DNA from: Laburnicola sp. R22_1
Lineage: Eukaryota; Ascomycota; Dothideomycetes; Pleosporales; Didymosphaeriaceae
DNA length: 64,000 nucleotides
Direction: 5' to 3'
Assembly: GCA_014281115.1 (NCBI GenBank)
Contig: JACONQ010000005.1
Coordinates: 3,100,001-3,164,000, forward strand
The position numbers were made by a program, and so were the translations under genes. Below the pieces are notes generated by a model. That model was not told where the DNA came from and searched no databases. It saw only the letters and a program-made list of their open reading frames with translations. Each line of letters begins with the position of its first letter. The first letter of the stretch is position 1. Of the stretch, positions 32,178-43,599 are shown piece by piece.

Positions 32178-33083
32178 GGCGACGGTGTTGTGGTGTAGAG
32201 GGAGTTGCTGTCGACAGGAAAGGTCGCGCTTCGAGCGTGGTGTGGGCTGCGAAATTGTTCGCTTGTCGGACCAATGAGACCAAGGCTTGGCGCCCCTCCA
32301 CTTCCGGCCCACCGATTGAGAATGTTGCCCGTGATGCCGGCGCCGCGACCTTCTGATTAACAAATGCACAGAAACAAGGAGGAACTTGTGCTTCAGGTTG
32401 GAATTATGTAGCTGCGTTGCTTGAGTTTCTGTCAACAATTCACGCCAACGACTATTTCAATCACGTAGCATCCCGCCGTCAGTTACTCATCGTACAAGGA
32501 AGCAGCTCTCCATAATGTACATCGTTTTATACGTACATGCCTTTCGAGCCGATACTAGGGAGATATACATCCGCCTCTTTTGTATCCATGCTCAGAGCAA
32601 TTGTCTTGATTAGACTTCAAAACTAGGCTTGGCCAGAACCAGATCTCATAGCATTACCAGAAGACAGGATAACTACCCTGTGAGTTACGCCAGGATGCCC
32701 AAGGCATAAAACACGCCCATCGCAGACTTGCAATCTGAGCTGAGGAGGCTGGCGTGCATCATGTGTCCCGTTCATCTGACTATCCGTCTAGCTAAATCCA
32801 ATATGGAAGAGACTTGTCTGCCAACTCTCGCTCTAAGCCACTCTCTTTCAAGCAAAGTGGATGAATATAGGCGCAGAACTCTCGCAAAGAAATATTCCTT
32901 TCTGAAGAGCAAGAGGTAAAAGAGTAGAAGCCGTGATTGTTGCGAGGAAGGTACTGGTTGAGAGCCATCATCTCAACCTGCACCAAGGCTCAACGATTTC
33001 AACAGCATAGTGCACCCACCGACAACTACACAACAGTCAGTAAGCGTGCCTGGATCACATACATCAGGAAGCAGGGACAACCA
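32178..33083. other. Intergenic, nothing recognised
   Basis: Upstream region of RPL2 (first few hundred bases) and 3' flank of the minus-strand F-box gene. No frame with a domain. Confidence 0.5.
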
Positions 33084-36000
33084 CTAACTAGCAGTCGCCT
33101 CCTCAACCCGATCTTGCGCACGCACGACGCCTGTGAATCTGCCTGTTCCGCCAGGCAACAAGCCGTCGAACTGCGGGGCCTTCGCTTCAGCCTCGTCTTT
33201 CCATCCCGTTTCTAGGTTCCAACCCGCATACAATGTGGCGAGCTCTTCAGGACTTGTCTCTTGGATGATTTCACCCAACAAAGGCCACTTGGCGTTTAAC
33301 ATCGATGAGGCAAGCGTCTGAGCCCGCTTGCTGAAGAAGGAATCCATGCGCCGTCTGGGGAGGCCTTCCTCGATGTCACCTTGATCGAGCGATATGTAAG
33401 GGAGGCGGGCATATCCACAGGATATGAAATCAATCGACTTGAGCGAGGTGCTGCGTTCTTCGTCTGCTCGAGAGTGCTCTGAACCGAGATCCTTGAGGTT
33501 GGGACCTGGCGTAATGATGTCGATAACATTCACCCAGGAGCCCTCGCGAGGCGGAGCTGTTAGGAGAGTCTGGGCATTCATAGTTGGCGGAGTGATTGCG
33601 GGCGCTGGTAATACTTGCTGTACAGCAAGATGCTGCTGCACCTGTGCAGCGTTGTGATGGCCATGAACTTGGGCCCCGTTTAATTGATTCAATTGAACGT
33701 GCATCGCATGTCCATAGTTGACGGGGGGCAGTCCCAGACCATGGCCCGGAGCTTGCATTTGGCCTTGAAGCTGCAAATGATGATGCAATTGAATTCGGAG
33801 CAAGGCGACCTGAGCTACGTTTTGACCTGGCAGATGCTGCAACTGATTAATCTGAAGCTGCAACTGCTGAATCTGCTGCTGTAGGAATTGGGCTTGGTTG
33901 AGAACGTTGTTTTGTTGTCCCGGTCCCTGTCCAAACATGTTTCCGACTGCTAGGATGTTGGCTTGCTGCGCAGCAGCGGCGTGAGCGTTCTGATGTGGGG
34001 TTAACACTCCAGTAAGAGAAACTGAGTCAAGGACCAAGTGCTTCAAATTGAGCTGATCATGAAGCTTGACGAATTCCACCAAGGCCAATGGTGTAACCCA
34101 ACAATTTTTCAGAGTCAGACGCTCCACGAAAGGAAGTTGCAAGAGCGCAGTCTGCAGCACCACAGCGTCCTGATTGGTGACCGTGTCCAAATCTAGCAAA
34201 GGAGCAGGCTGAAGGAGCTTGTTCCTGGCATGCACACCCTCGGCGTGCTCACCACCGGTTGCCCATCCTATGGTCAGGGCTTTGATCTTCTGTCTACAGC
34301 TGGCTATTCTTTTCAGAAGAGCATATATGGAAGTAAGTTCCCCGGATGGATTGGCTTTAGGGGTATCCACCCAGCCTGATTCATCTTTGTGTATTGTCCG
34401 CCAAGAAGGCAAAACCATCAACGTTACGGTGCCTAGATTCGGCATCGCATTCCAGAAGTCTTCACGGTTGAGCATGGGAATGTATCGGTCGGACAGGCGG
34501 GAAATGTTGAGAGTATGCACGTGAAGGAAAGTCTGGGGATTGTCGATGATAGAGAGCATGTAAGAGGATATGAACGCTCTTTGAGCCCATTCCGTTTCCA
34601 TCAGCCACTCCTTCTGTGCTTTAGTGAGGTTAGAGGGATTAACTCGGCTATGGAGCTGCCCGGCCTCCACTGGTTGAAATTTGGAGGTGAACAAAATCCC
34701 TGTGCTGGAAGGCACCGGAGGCGATACGGCTCGATCCACTGCCTCAGGAGCTGCGAAAGACGCCGGTACCGGCAAGTCTGCAGTATCATGCGGAAGCGCT
34801 TCAGAAATGACATGGGGCTCCATGAAGGGCATCTCAGGTTGCTCCGCCAAAGCCAACATGGCTTCTTGTATTCCAGACGACGGCCCGGTTGTCTCCAGCA
34901 TATACAATGTCGAAAGAGTCAAATCGCTATTCGCGGATGCATGGCAGGCTTCGATGTACTTCCAAAGTTCTTGTTGCGCATGCGTACGGCGATTGGGAAT
35001 CTCCTTTAGAGTTCCGAATACTTCGGGCTGTCTCTGGAGGATACGTGCGCGTATTGAACGATCCGGTCCGTTGAGCCAGCCGAGACCCGCGTCAACGGAA
35101 AGAGCTAGCTCCTTGACTTTCGAAAGCTCCGAAAAGGCGTTTTTCATTCTAGGAGTCTCGTCGGCCGCCGTTTCCAGCCCTGCAACGTCATCAAAGCGGC
35201 GATACTCCACAAATGGCCAATAGAATGACCCCCAAAAGCTTTCGTGGCGCTCTGTAAGAACTTTTTTTGGTGGGTTTGCAAGCGCATCCTCTGTGACCTC
35301 GAAACTCATCCCAAATCTTGAAATATGTCGCCCAAATCCACGAAACACATCGAGTCCATGGCCATTGTAGACATCGTCACCGTTGGCATTCTTCCATACG
35401 AAGCTTGGAGCGCCGGTTTTGGCTTTCTTTTTGCCCTTGATGTCCAATTCTTGTTCTTGTCCTAGCATGCCGTAGATCTCGGTATTAAAGGGAACGACGA
35501 CGGTTTTGAAAAGAACCTGCGAGACATAGTGGTTAAGTTCGCGATTGACTAAGCGCATTGCCTTGATGTCATCGCGATTCAGGTAGTTTGCAATCGATTC
35601 AACCAGCTCAACAGGAAGATTCCAGACCGGCCGGCCAACCGGTGCATCAGATAACGGCGCAGTGGTTACATCGGAGGACTCGTTCGTCTTTAGTACTTTT
35701 GTTGCACGCCGGTGCGGTTTAACATCTGGTAGCTTTATGAGTTGGTCGAGCAGGTAGTAACGCGCAGGCACTTTGCCTCCATCTCGGAAGGTAGGCCAAA
35801 TGTCGTTTGCGTGTGGGTCAGCAAAGCCTTTGCGGTACATTATGACAGCCACGGCCTCTTTATTGTTCAAGGTGTCAAAGAGATCCTTGTCGTCAATGCT
35901 CTCAAACTTCTCCCTCGACCGTTTCAACGCTCCAGCTTCGGGCTCGCCACCAAACAGCGCATTGTCTATCGAAGACTGTGACGTAGCTCTTCGATTCGCT

Positions 36001-36783
36001 CGCGCCATTCTGCCCGTTCGCGTGCCGCCCAGGTCAGCAAAGCCTTCGTAGTCGTCGTCGTACTCTTCGCTGTCCTCGGAGAAGTGACGAGCCAAATAAT
36101 CCGCGATTGGAGTGCTGTAGTCGTCCGATATCTCCCCCGAGCCAAAGCTCTCGTTTTCCACACTTTCCGGGATGAGCCGAGTCTGCGGCCGTTGTCGTCG
36201 TCGCAGTGAGCCGATCGCTGAGCCGGTTATAGATTGGCCGCGTCTCGTAGGGCGGCCTCGGGGCGTTAAGCTGTTGCTTCGGTTCGTTGCTTCGGCGGTA
36301 GCCCAACGCGACTGACGAGCTTGCCCAGCTAGAGATGACGGGGCGAGGTCCGCGGGATCTGAGTAAGGTGGGCGCTCCTCGACGCTGGTTCGACGAGTGC
36401 CGCGCGTACTGCGGCGAGACGGAAAGCCGGGACCTGAGGACCGGGACCGCTAAGGTGAAAGTCAGTGAAAGTGAGGCAGTTGAGGGCGCCTTTGTGTACA
36501 GTGTAGTGAAGGGTTGCTGCAATGCCAGTGGCTTGGTGAGAGACAATACAGAGTAATTGTCTCGGAGTGTATAGATAGAAGGGCGGCTGCAGGCAAGCCA
36601 CCGCTCTCCGAGCAAACGTACCATGGTAGACATGTTTGCGGGCCGTGGGCGCTCGCTGTCAGTATCTTCGGCACCGCTGACATGGACGGCATCAATATCC
36701 TGGAGCTCAGGGTAAGAGCGTAGGGTACGTCTGCGTGGCCTGGGCTCTGCTATGCCGCGGAAAAGCCCGGCGTGGCCCTCCAT
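33084..36783 (-). CDS. Large F-box protein with Gln-rich region
   Basis: Exon 1 (36783-36622) encodes MEGHAGLFRGIAEPRPRRR to ANMSTM. A 172-nt intron (36621-36450, gtacgt ... accttag) follows, then exon 2 (36449-33084), giving 1175 residues. The N-terminal 150 residues are disordered and Arg/Ser-rich, followed by an acidic stretch (SEDSEEYDDDYEGF). An F-box lies at about residues 328-372 (VWNLPVELVESIANYLNRDD, KAMRLVNRELNHYV), so the protein probably recruits substrates to an SCF ubiquitin ligase through Skp1. The centre has leucine-rich helices. Residues about 869-990 are Gln/His/Asn-rich (QFLQQQIQQLQLQINQLQ), possibly aggregation-prone or a docking surface. The target is unknown. It shares a short divergent promoter with another F-box-like gene at 37323. 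The frame stays open between exon 2 and the intron, so the splice is inferred from phase and a ctgac branch site. Confidence 0.82.
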
Positions 36784-37322
36784 ATGTTGTGTCGTTTGCG
36801 CGTCAAAAGCAAGACGGGCTTGTCGAATCGAGGCGGGGAGCGGGACGAGGCTTCGGCTTTCAGCGAACGTCGCACTTGCAGCGTGGAGAAAGCGGTGTCC
36901 TGCTCCGGCGAATTGCGTTGCGCATGCGCGTTATGGCACACCGAGAGAGACTGGCGATGCGGCGAGCGGTGATGTTGACGGCTCGCAAACGGATTTGGCG
37001 TCATTCCTCTGATTGTTCCCCGCGTCGTTCCAAGCTAAGCCGCCAGTTCGCCCCCGGGCTGTCCCGCATGCACATGCAACCGGTCTCGCATCGCATATGC
37101 ACGCGCCCCATTCGCAGACATTTGTCTTTTCTTTTACTAAAAGCCAAAAGAATTTTACAATCATATGCAAGACTTCCAGCGCAATCACGGCTCAGCATCC
37201 GAGGGTGGACCCGTGGACCCGGGACAGCAACCACTCACGTGAATGTCATTCCGCTTGCTTGGAATACCATATCCATCGTCCTATTGCGGTGCATCATCTC
37301 CTTGGTTGGCTATACCGGTATT
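36784..37322. promoter_or_regulatory. Divergent promoter between two F-box-type genes
   Basis: A 539-bp region between start codons on opposite strands. The plus frame is open through it in phase with the downstream gene but does not look coding. Confidence 0.45.
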
Positions 37323-38505
37323 ATGGATAGTAAAATGGAGGTTGCGCCACTCTTCCGGATCCCTTTGGAGATAAGAGAGGAGATCTATTCCTACCTCCTT
37401 CTGGCCCAATGTGTGTACACTTCGAGCACAACACCGGACTCATACGCCATGCATCGGTGTAGCAAAACTGGCCCCACTTATGTCGATACTCGGATCTATC
37501 TTCCTACTCAGATGTTGACCAGTGTTCTGCAGGTATGCAAACAGCTACGGGAAGAGACCTTGGCGCTCCACGCTCGTCTACTTAATTCGAAGAATCCAAC
37601 TATGGTCGATCCAACATGTTCGGAAGAACATTCCAGTCACAGACTCGCAGAAAGGAACGATCAAAACAATGACGACCGCTTGGAGCAACTCCACGATGAC
37701 GATGCCGTAAGGGTAACGCTGGAGATCCTCAGACCGTTTCGTGGTCGCATGGGTTACTATTCGCCTCAACGTCGTGTTCTATCGCCTCATTTTATGACTA
37801 TGATTCCGCTTTTCGGCCGACTCAGGAAGGTCAAGTTCACTGTGTGGGCTGGCTACGAGTGGTGGAGTGGAGATAATACACGACCAGTGGTCAGAGGCAA
37901 GAGGTTACAAAAGGCGGGATCATCACGAGTATCGGCGCACCTGGATGATAGATCGATACTGCCAGCGCTTTGGGAGAGTGATAAGGGGGATGCGCCTCTA
38001 GAAACTCGACCGAATCCTCTCATTGTAGCCATTGATACTCTTATCCAGCATCTACCACTCGTCGAAGAAGTCAAAGTTGATGTACTCATGCACGACATAG
38101 GCAAGTAAAAAGTAATATCCGGTTTCACTATTTTGCTCATATGTAAAAAGACTACCGGATCTGGGGTCTCCCAGAAGCGTGGTGGGAAGGCATACGCGAC
38201 TGGCTTGACGGACCCATTTCCGCCATAGCCGACGGCAGAGTGAAACGTGTCGATAGAAGACTCATAGTCATTTACCATGGTCATGTTCGCGACTCAGGAA
38301 CCCTGTTAGAACAACGCGAGTCGTCTCAGCAGAACAATACCGTCATGCGTGTGGAAAGAAGCACTCGTAAAGTAGGTCCATTCTCGTACATTTTCGTCGT
38401 AGAACTTCCTAACGTTTATAGTACGAGGATGACTGGGATGTCATCCCGGCAGATATATCCTTTACCGAAGTGTTCGAACGACCTATGTATTCACCAAGCG
38501 CTTGA
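37323..38505 (+). CDS. F-box-like domain protein
   Basis: Three exons: 37323-38100, 38151-38371 and 38422-38505, giving 360 residues ending YSPSA. Intron 1 has GC-AG borders with the exact GC-donor consensus (atag then gcaagt), and only this junction joins the frame to the readable ACTACCGGATCTGG continuation. Intron 2 is a 50-nt GT-AG intron with a cctaac branch site; after it the tail reads YEDDWDVIPADISFTEVFER. The N-terminus (MEVAPLFRIPLEIREEIYSY) is the start of a fungal F-box-like or BTB/F-box-associated fold that begins Leu-Pro-x-Glu-Ile-Arg. The middle has WWSGDNTRPVVRGKRL and HLPLVEEVKVDVLMHD, helical and LRR-like. The function is unknown. An alternative start at 37335 removes four residues. 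Confidence 0.7.
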
Positions 38506-39307
38506 TTTTGTTGTGAACTGACGCAAGAACGTCTACCTGTTTTGTTTCGCACGTATCTTGTAGGCAGCAGAAACGGTTTCCAGATGGGCGTATGTTGGGT
38601 TGTCTAACTGTTATATTCTATAAATCCTATTGCGTGCTTCAATTGTTTAATTTGCTAGGCCCTGTTAATCTGTACATACGAGTCACACCTATAAGGTTCT
38701 GAAATTAGAGCTTCCTGTCCGTAAATCGTGTAGTATATGAAGCAAAAATCTTTCGCCTCCTTTCACATACGATCATAGGATCTTGAGAACAAGGCATCCC
38801 GTCCGCTCTGCCAAAATTAAGCAAGATACCGGCCCGAGAGTACAGTCGTGGGAGACCAGATTGGAACACCGGCTGTTGTATGTTTTTGCCTGTCTGAGTG
38901 TGGGTCACGTGATACAGCCAGCGCATAAGCGAGCCCAGATGTGGCAGCTTAACGTAATTTTTGCACAGCAGGAACAACCACTGTATCCCGTTTGACTTCT
39001 TATATGCTACACTTTTTTTGTAAGCGCTTTTATGTCTAAAGCTGCTGCTTTCTGATAACCTCTTGAAACGAGCATGACGGACTTCTAGATACGCGGGAGA
39101 GTATACAGAGACGCGCCGAGGTACCTCGTCTCGGTTACTGTCTTCTAGCATTATAATAACACAGCAATACCACCTCGGTTGGGAAGCGTATTTATCGTGG
39201 GTTGCTTGTCAACAACTATTTATGCAGAATGCTGGAAGAATTGATCGGCTGAGGAAAGTCACCAAGACGACAGCAAGGTATGCGAAAGATAGGATCGCAC
39301 AACACTA
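38506..39307. other. Intergenic, nothing recognised
   Basis: 3' flank of the F-box-like gene. A minus frame of about 148 codons (39151-38705) shows no domain and is not accepted. Confidence 0.5.
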
Positions 39308-39448
39308 GGTGGTGCAATGATTTGTGAGGCCTTTATAAGACTCATAGGATAGAAGTATAAGTACTATATATTACCCTAGGATCGGTAATACTAATATTAA
39401 ATATACTCTAACTTTTCAGGTGAAGGCCTCACAAATTGTTGCATCCCC
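39308..39448. mobile_element. 141-bp MITE-like inverted-repeat element
   Basis: Terminal inverted repeats of about 26 bp: the left end begins ggtggtgcaatgatttgtga, and the right end read on the other strand begins ggggatgcaacaatttgtga. Both then read ggcctt. The AT-rich core has no coding capacity. I did not find a convincing target-site duplication. Confidence 0.8.
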
Positions 39449-39723
39449 TGGTGGCGCGATGTGTGCTTGACGACATACACATGAGCGAGCGGGGCACCTG
39501 CCTTAAGGCAGCAAAACAGAAGGAAAGGGTCCGCAGCACACTACCGCAAGAACCGCCAGAGGGATGACGTTACTTTGATGTCAATACGACTTCTTAGAAA
39601 ACAGCTCTCTGAGCGCACGTCATTGCCAACTACATCTGCATAAGCCTTCAAGTCAATTGCCCTCTAAAAGCTCATCACCTTTCTACCAATGACTCTACGA
39701 CTGCAACTCTGATACCATTCATC
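39449..39723. promoter_or_regulatory. Upstream region of the small hydrophilic protein gene
   Basis: A 275-bp stretch from the MITE to the ATG at 39724. The last 100 bp are pyrimidine-rich, as in fungal 5' leaders. No TATA box was obvious. Confidence 0.4.
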
Positions 39724-40307
39724 ATGAGCGCAAACTACGACGCTACTGCCGCCCAGGGAGAATTCCACTCCAGGGTAGCTCCCAGTGAGCCCCTACAGAC
39801 CGGTGGTGTAAGTCTATACTTTGTGCTCCTACATGTCCTTGAGCGCGATCCCTTTCTAACAGACACCAGCACAAGCCAGGTGTGCTCGCCTCAGAGGCAG
39901 ACCGTGCCCCCGAATTCAGCGCGCAAACTTTGCCCGCCGGCACTGCACTGGCCGGCTCAACCTATCAACCCAACCCGGACCTCAACAACCAACGCATGTA
40001 CCAGGACGCGTCGTCAACACTGGGCGATGCGACCTCTGCCGATGTACACGCTGGTCTTGGCCACCCTGGCTCAGGCCAGACATCTCAGGAGATGCATGGA
40101 ACGGACAAGAAGGACAGGACCGGTTTGACGGGAACGACATCGACAAGCATGACGAACGACAAGACGTCTGGCAGGGACCCAGCGCTTGCAAACCAAAGGA
40201 ACTTGGAAGAGGATGTACCGACCGGGCAGAGGGGTACTGTAGGTGGACCGGTGGCCCAGGAGAGGGTGCCCGAAAATGCGGAGACGGCAGCTAGGGAGAG
40301 GTCCTAG
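39724..40307 (+). CDS. Small hydrophilic, disordered fungal protein
   Basis: Exon 1 is 39724-39807 and exon 2 is 39870-40307, joined by a 62-nt GT-AG intron with a cctttctaac branch site, giving 173 residues. It begins MSANYDATAAQGEFHSRVAP and continues HKPGVLASEADRAPEFSAQT. The rest is Gly/Thr/Ser/Asp-rich with no hydrophobic segment. Small proteins that open this way are conserved in filamentous ascomycetes and look LEA-like or stress-related. No biochemical function is known to me. The C-terminus is Arg/Glu-rich and has no targeting motif that I can see. The nearby MITE lies 276 bp upstream and could affect regulation, which is speculative. Confidence 0.8.
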
Positions 40308-41400
40308 GAGGGTGAAAGGTTTGCATAATTGGACATCAGGTGGAACAATTATACGTGAAGCAATCACTGTGTGCTAGGTACTGGGTTATAGTGCCTCCTG
40401 TTTTACTCCTCTCTGTGTATGGTGCGGACTCGACCTTGGTTAGAATCTCCACACGACGAAGATCTTCAATACGTGAAGCAATGGCATTGCGACAGGGGGA
40501 TGTCTGCGTGCGTGCGTCTGTTGAAGCCATGTCTTCACATTCGTGTCCTGTTAAAACCGAGGACATCTTAATAGAACATACTCAATCACAAAGCAATCCA
40601 GGCGTTGCCATAGATTTGAACTTTGACTTATTCGCACGTACGAAGTTGAGATATGATCTCCCAAGTCGAAGCCAGAACAAGACTGGGATCTGGGAAGTGT
40701 TTGTCGACTTGTACTTGCAGGGAGCGCGCCCGCTCGGCAGCTAGAGTGCTTGCATTTGCCCTCCGCAATATACAGCTCATGATTGACGTTGATACAAACA
40801 ATGTACCAGTTACAAGGCACTAGGTGAAGCCGTTCACCCACATAGACCTCGGGATGGATGAAAAGCTCTGAGCCGATTTCCGGAAGTTTGGCTCCTAACC
40901 GTATACAGACTAGACCGCGGCGCAGTGTTTTCTAATGACGTATGCAGTCGTCTTCCTTCCTTGCAAGCCTCTTCCACGCGCATTTGTTGAGCGCGCAGTG
41001 AATACGAATCAACCTCGCCGTCGCTACCCAGGATTGCTTATTTGCTTGCTTCAAATCTGTACCCCCACGGACAAAACCACTCACGCAGCGGCTTTTGCTT
41101 TTGCGCCGCCAGAATCATACCGTGTACCCGAAGCCCCTCCATCTGGTCTGCTCTGATTGATCCAAGCAACCCGCCCGAAGCCAGCTAATATAACTAGCAT
41201 GCCGCTCTCCGCGCTGAATTGTGGATTCACTTCCTCCTCGCCGACGGCTGAATCTGCATTTGAAAAGACCTGCTAGTGCCCGGGGTTCGGCCGTCGTTGT
41301 CTGAGACATACTTGAACGCAGCTTACCCGCCTACTTTACTCGGCAACAGAATCTTGTGTTTTGTTCTGTATCGCCTAGACCTCGCTAGACGACACTCACC
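40308..41400. other. Intergenic; contains a short retroposed insert
   Basis: 3' flank of the small protein gene and 5' flank of the sulfotransferase-like gene. The one identifiable feature is the insert at 40365-40468. No gene seen. Confidence 0.5.
40365..40468. mobile_element. 104-bp insert with 14-bp target-site duplication
   Basis: atacgtgaagcaat flanks it exactly at 40351-40364 and 40469-40482, a LINE/SINE-length duplication. The insert includes 40372-40468, which matches 6585-6683 in inverted orientation. That copy is RIP-mutated whereas this one is not. No promoter boxes or poly(A) tail are visible. A SINE-like or truncated LINE sequence is likeliest. Confidence 0.7.
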
Positions 41401-43188
41401 ATGTCGAACAAGCCCATATTTTGCGCGACCCATCCTAGAGCTTGCTCTACGGCTTTTGAGCGGGTATGTTTATCCTCGCACAATCAAGTAGCAACGACAG
41501 GACTGACAGTATTCAGGTGTTTATGACCCGTCGGGATACGCTTCAGACCGTCCACGAACCGTTCGGTGATGCATTCTACTTCGGACCAGAAAGGCTCCAC
41601 CATCGCTATGAGAATGACCCGGAAGAGAGGGAGAAGAGCGGTTTTGGCGACAGCACGTATCGCACCATCTTCGATAACATTGCGCGCGATGGCTCAGAGG
41701 TTCGCTGCTCCCCTTCTGCCTCGCGGCTTTCCTGTATTCCTTCGTTTTTCGTTGCATTTGATACTCGCCCAATTGAGCAAATGTACAGTGTCTTCTTACC
41801 ACTCGTCATTCATATTTCCTCTTAAGCTCTTGACTTGGTCCGCCACGAGCTTGCGACATGTCGTGGCTTGATAACGCCAGATTCGATTGATTCAACTCGC
41901 CGCCATCCGAAGCGCGATTGGGACGTTGTCCCACAACACCCATATCGCCTGTTTCTTCGCTGCACGCCACCGCTTCCTCTATCCTACCCTGTTCTGCCCA
42001 CGCCATGGCTTGATTCCTATCCCTGCACCGCTTGCTATGTTCCAATGTCATTACACACAGCACTGTCCGAGATCGTCAGTTTTCCTGTACTGTGTCATCC
42101 TGGGATTCATATGCACACGCCAGATTGTGCCGGAACTATGATCCAAACTATGGCTGCAGGCGTCGTCGACGTATTTCTTTCATGTAATGCTTTTACACGA
42201 GAACCCCATTAGATCCGCATGGGTCATGGGAGTGGCGCGTACTCACGATCCGCAGGGCAAGCGCGTCTTTATCAAGGATATGGCCTACTATTGGATGCCA
42301 CCCAGCAACAAACCGCCCCAGATCGCACCCTCTCTCGTCAACTACAAGCGCGGTGTCGGAACCGACACCACACAGCTGTCTCTGACTCCGACGAAGACGA
42401 GTAACAATGGACCGCCTTATCCATATCCGACCGGAGGCGAGCCCGGCAACCCTACGGTCCTCCCAAAGGAACTCTTATCCCAGTTCCACTTCACTTTCCT
42501 GATCCGCCATCCGAAGCATAGTATTCCGAGCTACCACCGCTGCACTACGCCACCGCTAGACGACATAACTGGTTGGCATAACGTCGGGTTTGACGAGGCG
42601 GGTTACGCCGAACTTCGTCGTTTGTTCGATTACCTCCGCAGCGAGGGACTTGTCGGTCCGCGTGTCGCCGGTCAAGATGTGAACGGCGTTAATGGCAAAA
42701 ACGGTCATGTCTCTAGCGTGGAAATCTGTGTACTCGATGCGGATGATGTCCTCGACAACCCGTCCGCGATGATCGAGGCCTACTGCAAGTCCACTGGCAT
42801 CCCGTATGAGCCGGAGATGCTCAAGTGGGAGGGTGAGTTCCACCAAAATTATGCCAAGGAGGTATTTGAGAAGTGGAGGGGATGGCACGAGGATGCTATC
42901 AACAGCTCGGAGCTGAAGGCCAGGATACAAGTATGTTCTGGGATATTCTTGCGTCTCGTCGCCAGACTGGCTCACACCTAATTGGGGTGAACTGGCTAGT
43001 GATTGCAGTAATGGGTACAGCTGACAATGTCATAGAAAAAGGAACCCAAGACCGATGAGCAGCTTTACGCCGAGTGGAAGGAGAAGTATGGCGAGAAGGC
43101 CGCAGACTGGATCCGTGACTCTGTCAAGGCGTGTGAGGCAGATTATGAGTACCTGAAGCAATTTGCTATCAAACCGATTTTGAATTAG
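41401..43188 (+). CDS. Sulfotransferase-like P-loop protein
   Basis: Four exons: 41401-41463, 41517-41699, 42256-42930 and 43036-43188, giving 357 residues. Near the start IFCATHPRACSTAFER resembles the 5'-phosphosulfate loop of PAPS-dependent sulfotransferases. LIRHPKHSIPSYHRC (about residues 161-175) resembles the 3'-phosphate-binding block with its conserved Arg and Ser. The FGDAFYFGPERLHHRYE segment and YCKSTGIPYEPEMLKWE near residues 258-274 match fungal sulfotransferase-family proteins of unknown substrate. Intron 2 (41700-42255) is 556 nt, far above the window norm, and its donor is weak (gttcgc). Its acceptor is good (tactcac ... ccgcag) and the flanking exons join in phase. The first intron is 53 nt and the last 105. 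Catalysis on a sulfuryl group is inferred from motifs only. Confidence 0.72.
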
Positions 43189-43599
43189 TCTTCGCGCTGT
43201 TTGTACGCGATACAGACTGTCTTATACCGGGACTTTCAAGGGGGCGGAGACATAGACCATCTTCCTATGACCTGAGCGATTTGCTCGTCGCTACGATAAG
43301 GTTTCCTAATCGACGGATTTTCCTATCATGATATCTGGTGTTGCTCGTTACTTCAGGGGTTGTAGTGTTACTCATGCATGAGTGTTCTTGAAGCACGCCA
43401 TCTCTAATTTCAACGGAGTTTAACTCGCTTTGTACCTGTTATGTCGAGAAAATTGAGAGGGTTGACTTAAGGAGGCTTGAGTTAATCAACTGGGTGGATT
43501 CAAGCATCTCAATTTTACTTTTTACAGCACATCAACTCAACCTGTTCTCTAAAGTCAAGTGCTAGGAGGAGGCTTGCATAGAGGCCGTGGTGTTCTAGA

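Noticed and set aside
36034..36783. 249-codon minus-strand open frame
   Set aside because: Only its first 54 codons (36783-36622) are real, as exon 1 of the F-box gene. The rest reads through the intron and out of phase with exon 2.
36735..37322. In-frame extension upstream of the F-box-like gene
   Set aside because: The frame is open but the sequence does not look like protein of the family. MDSKMEV is a plausible start.
38240..38521. Unspliced C-terminal frame of the F-box-like gene
   Set aside because: It requires reading through a 50-nt intron with a good donor and branch site. The spliced tail (YEDDWDVIPADI) looks far more protein-like.
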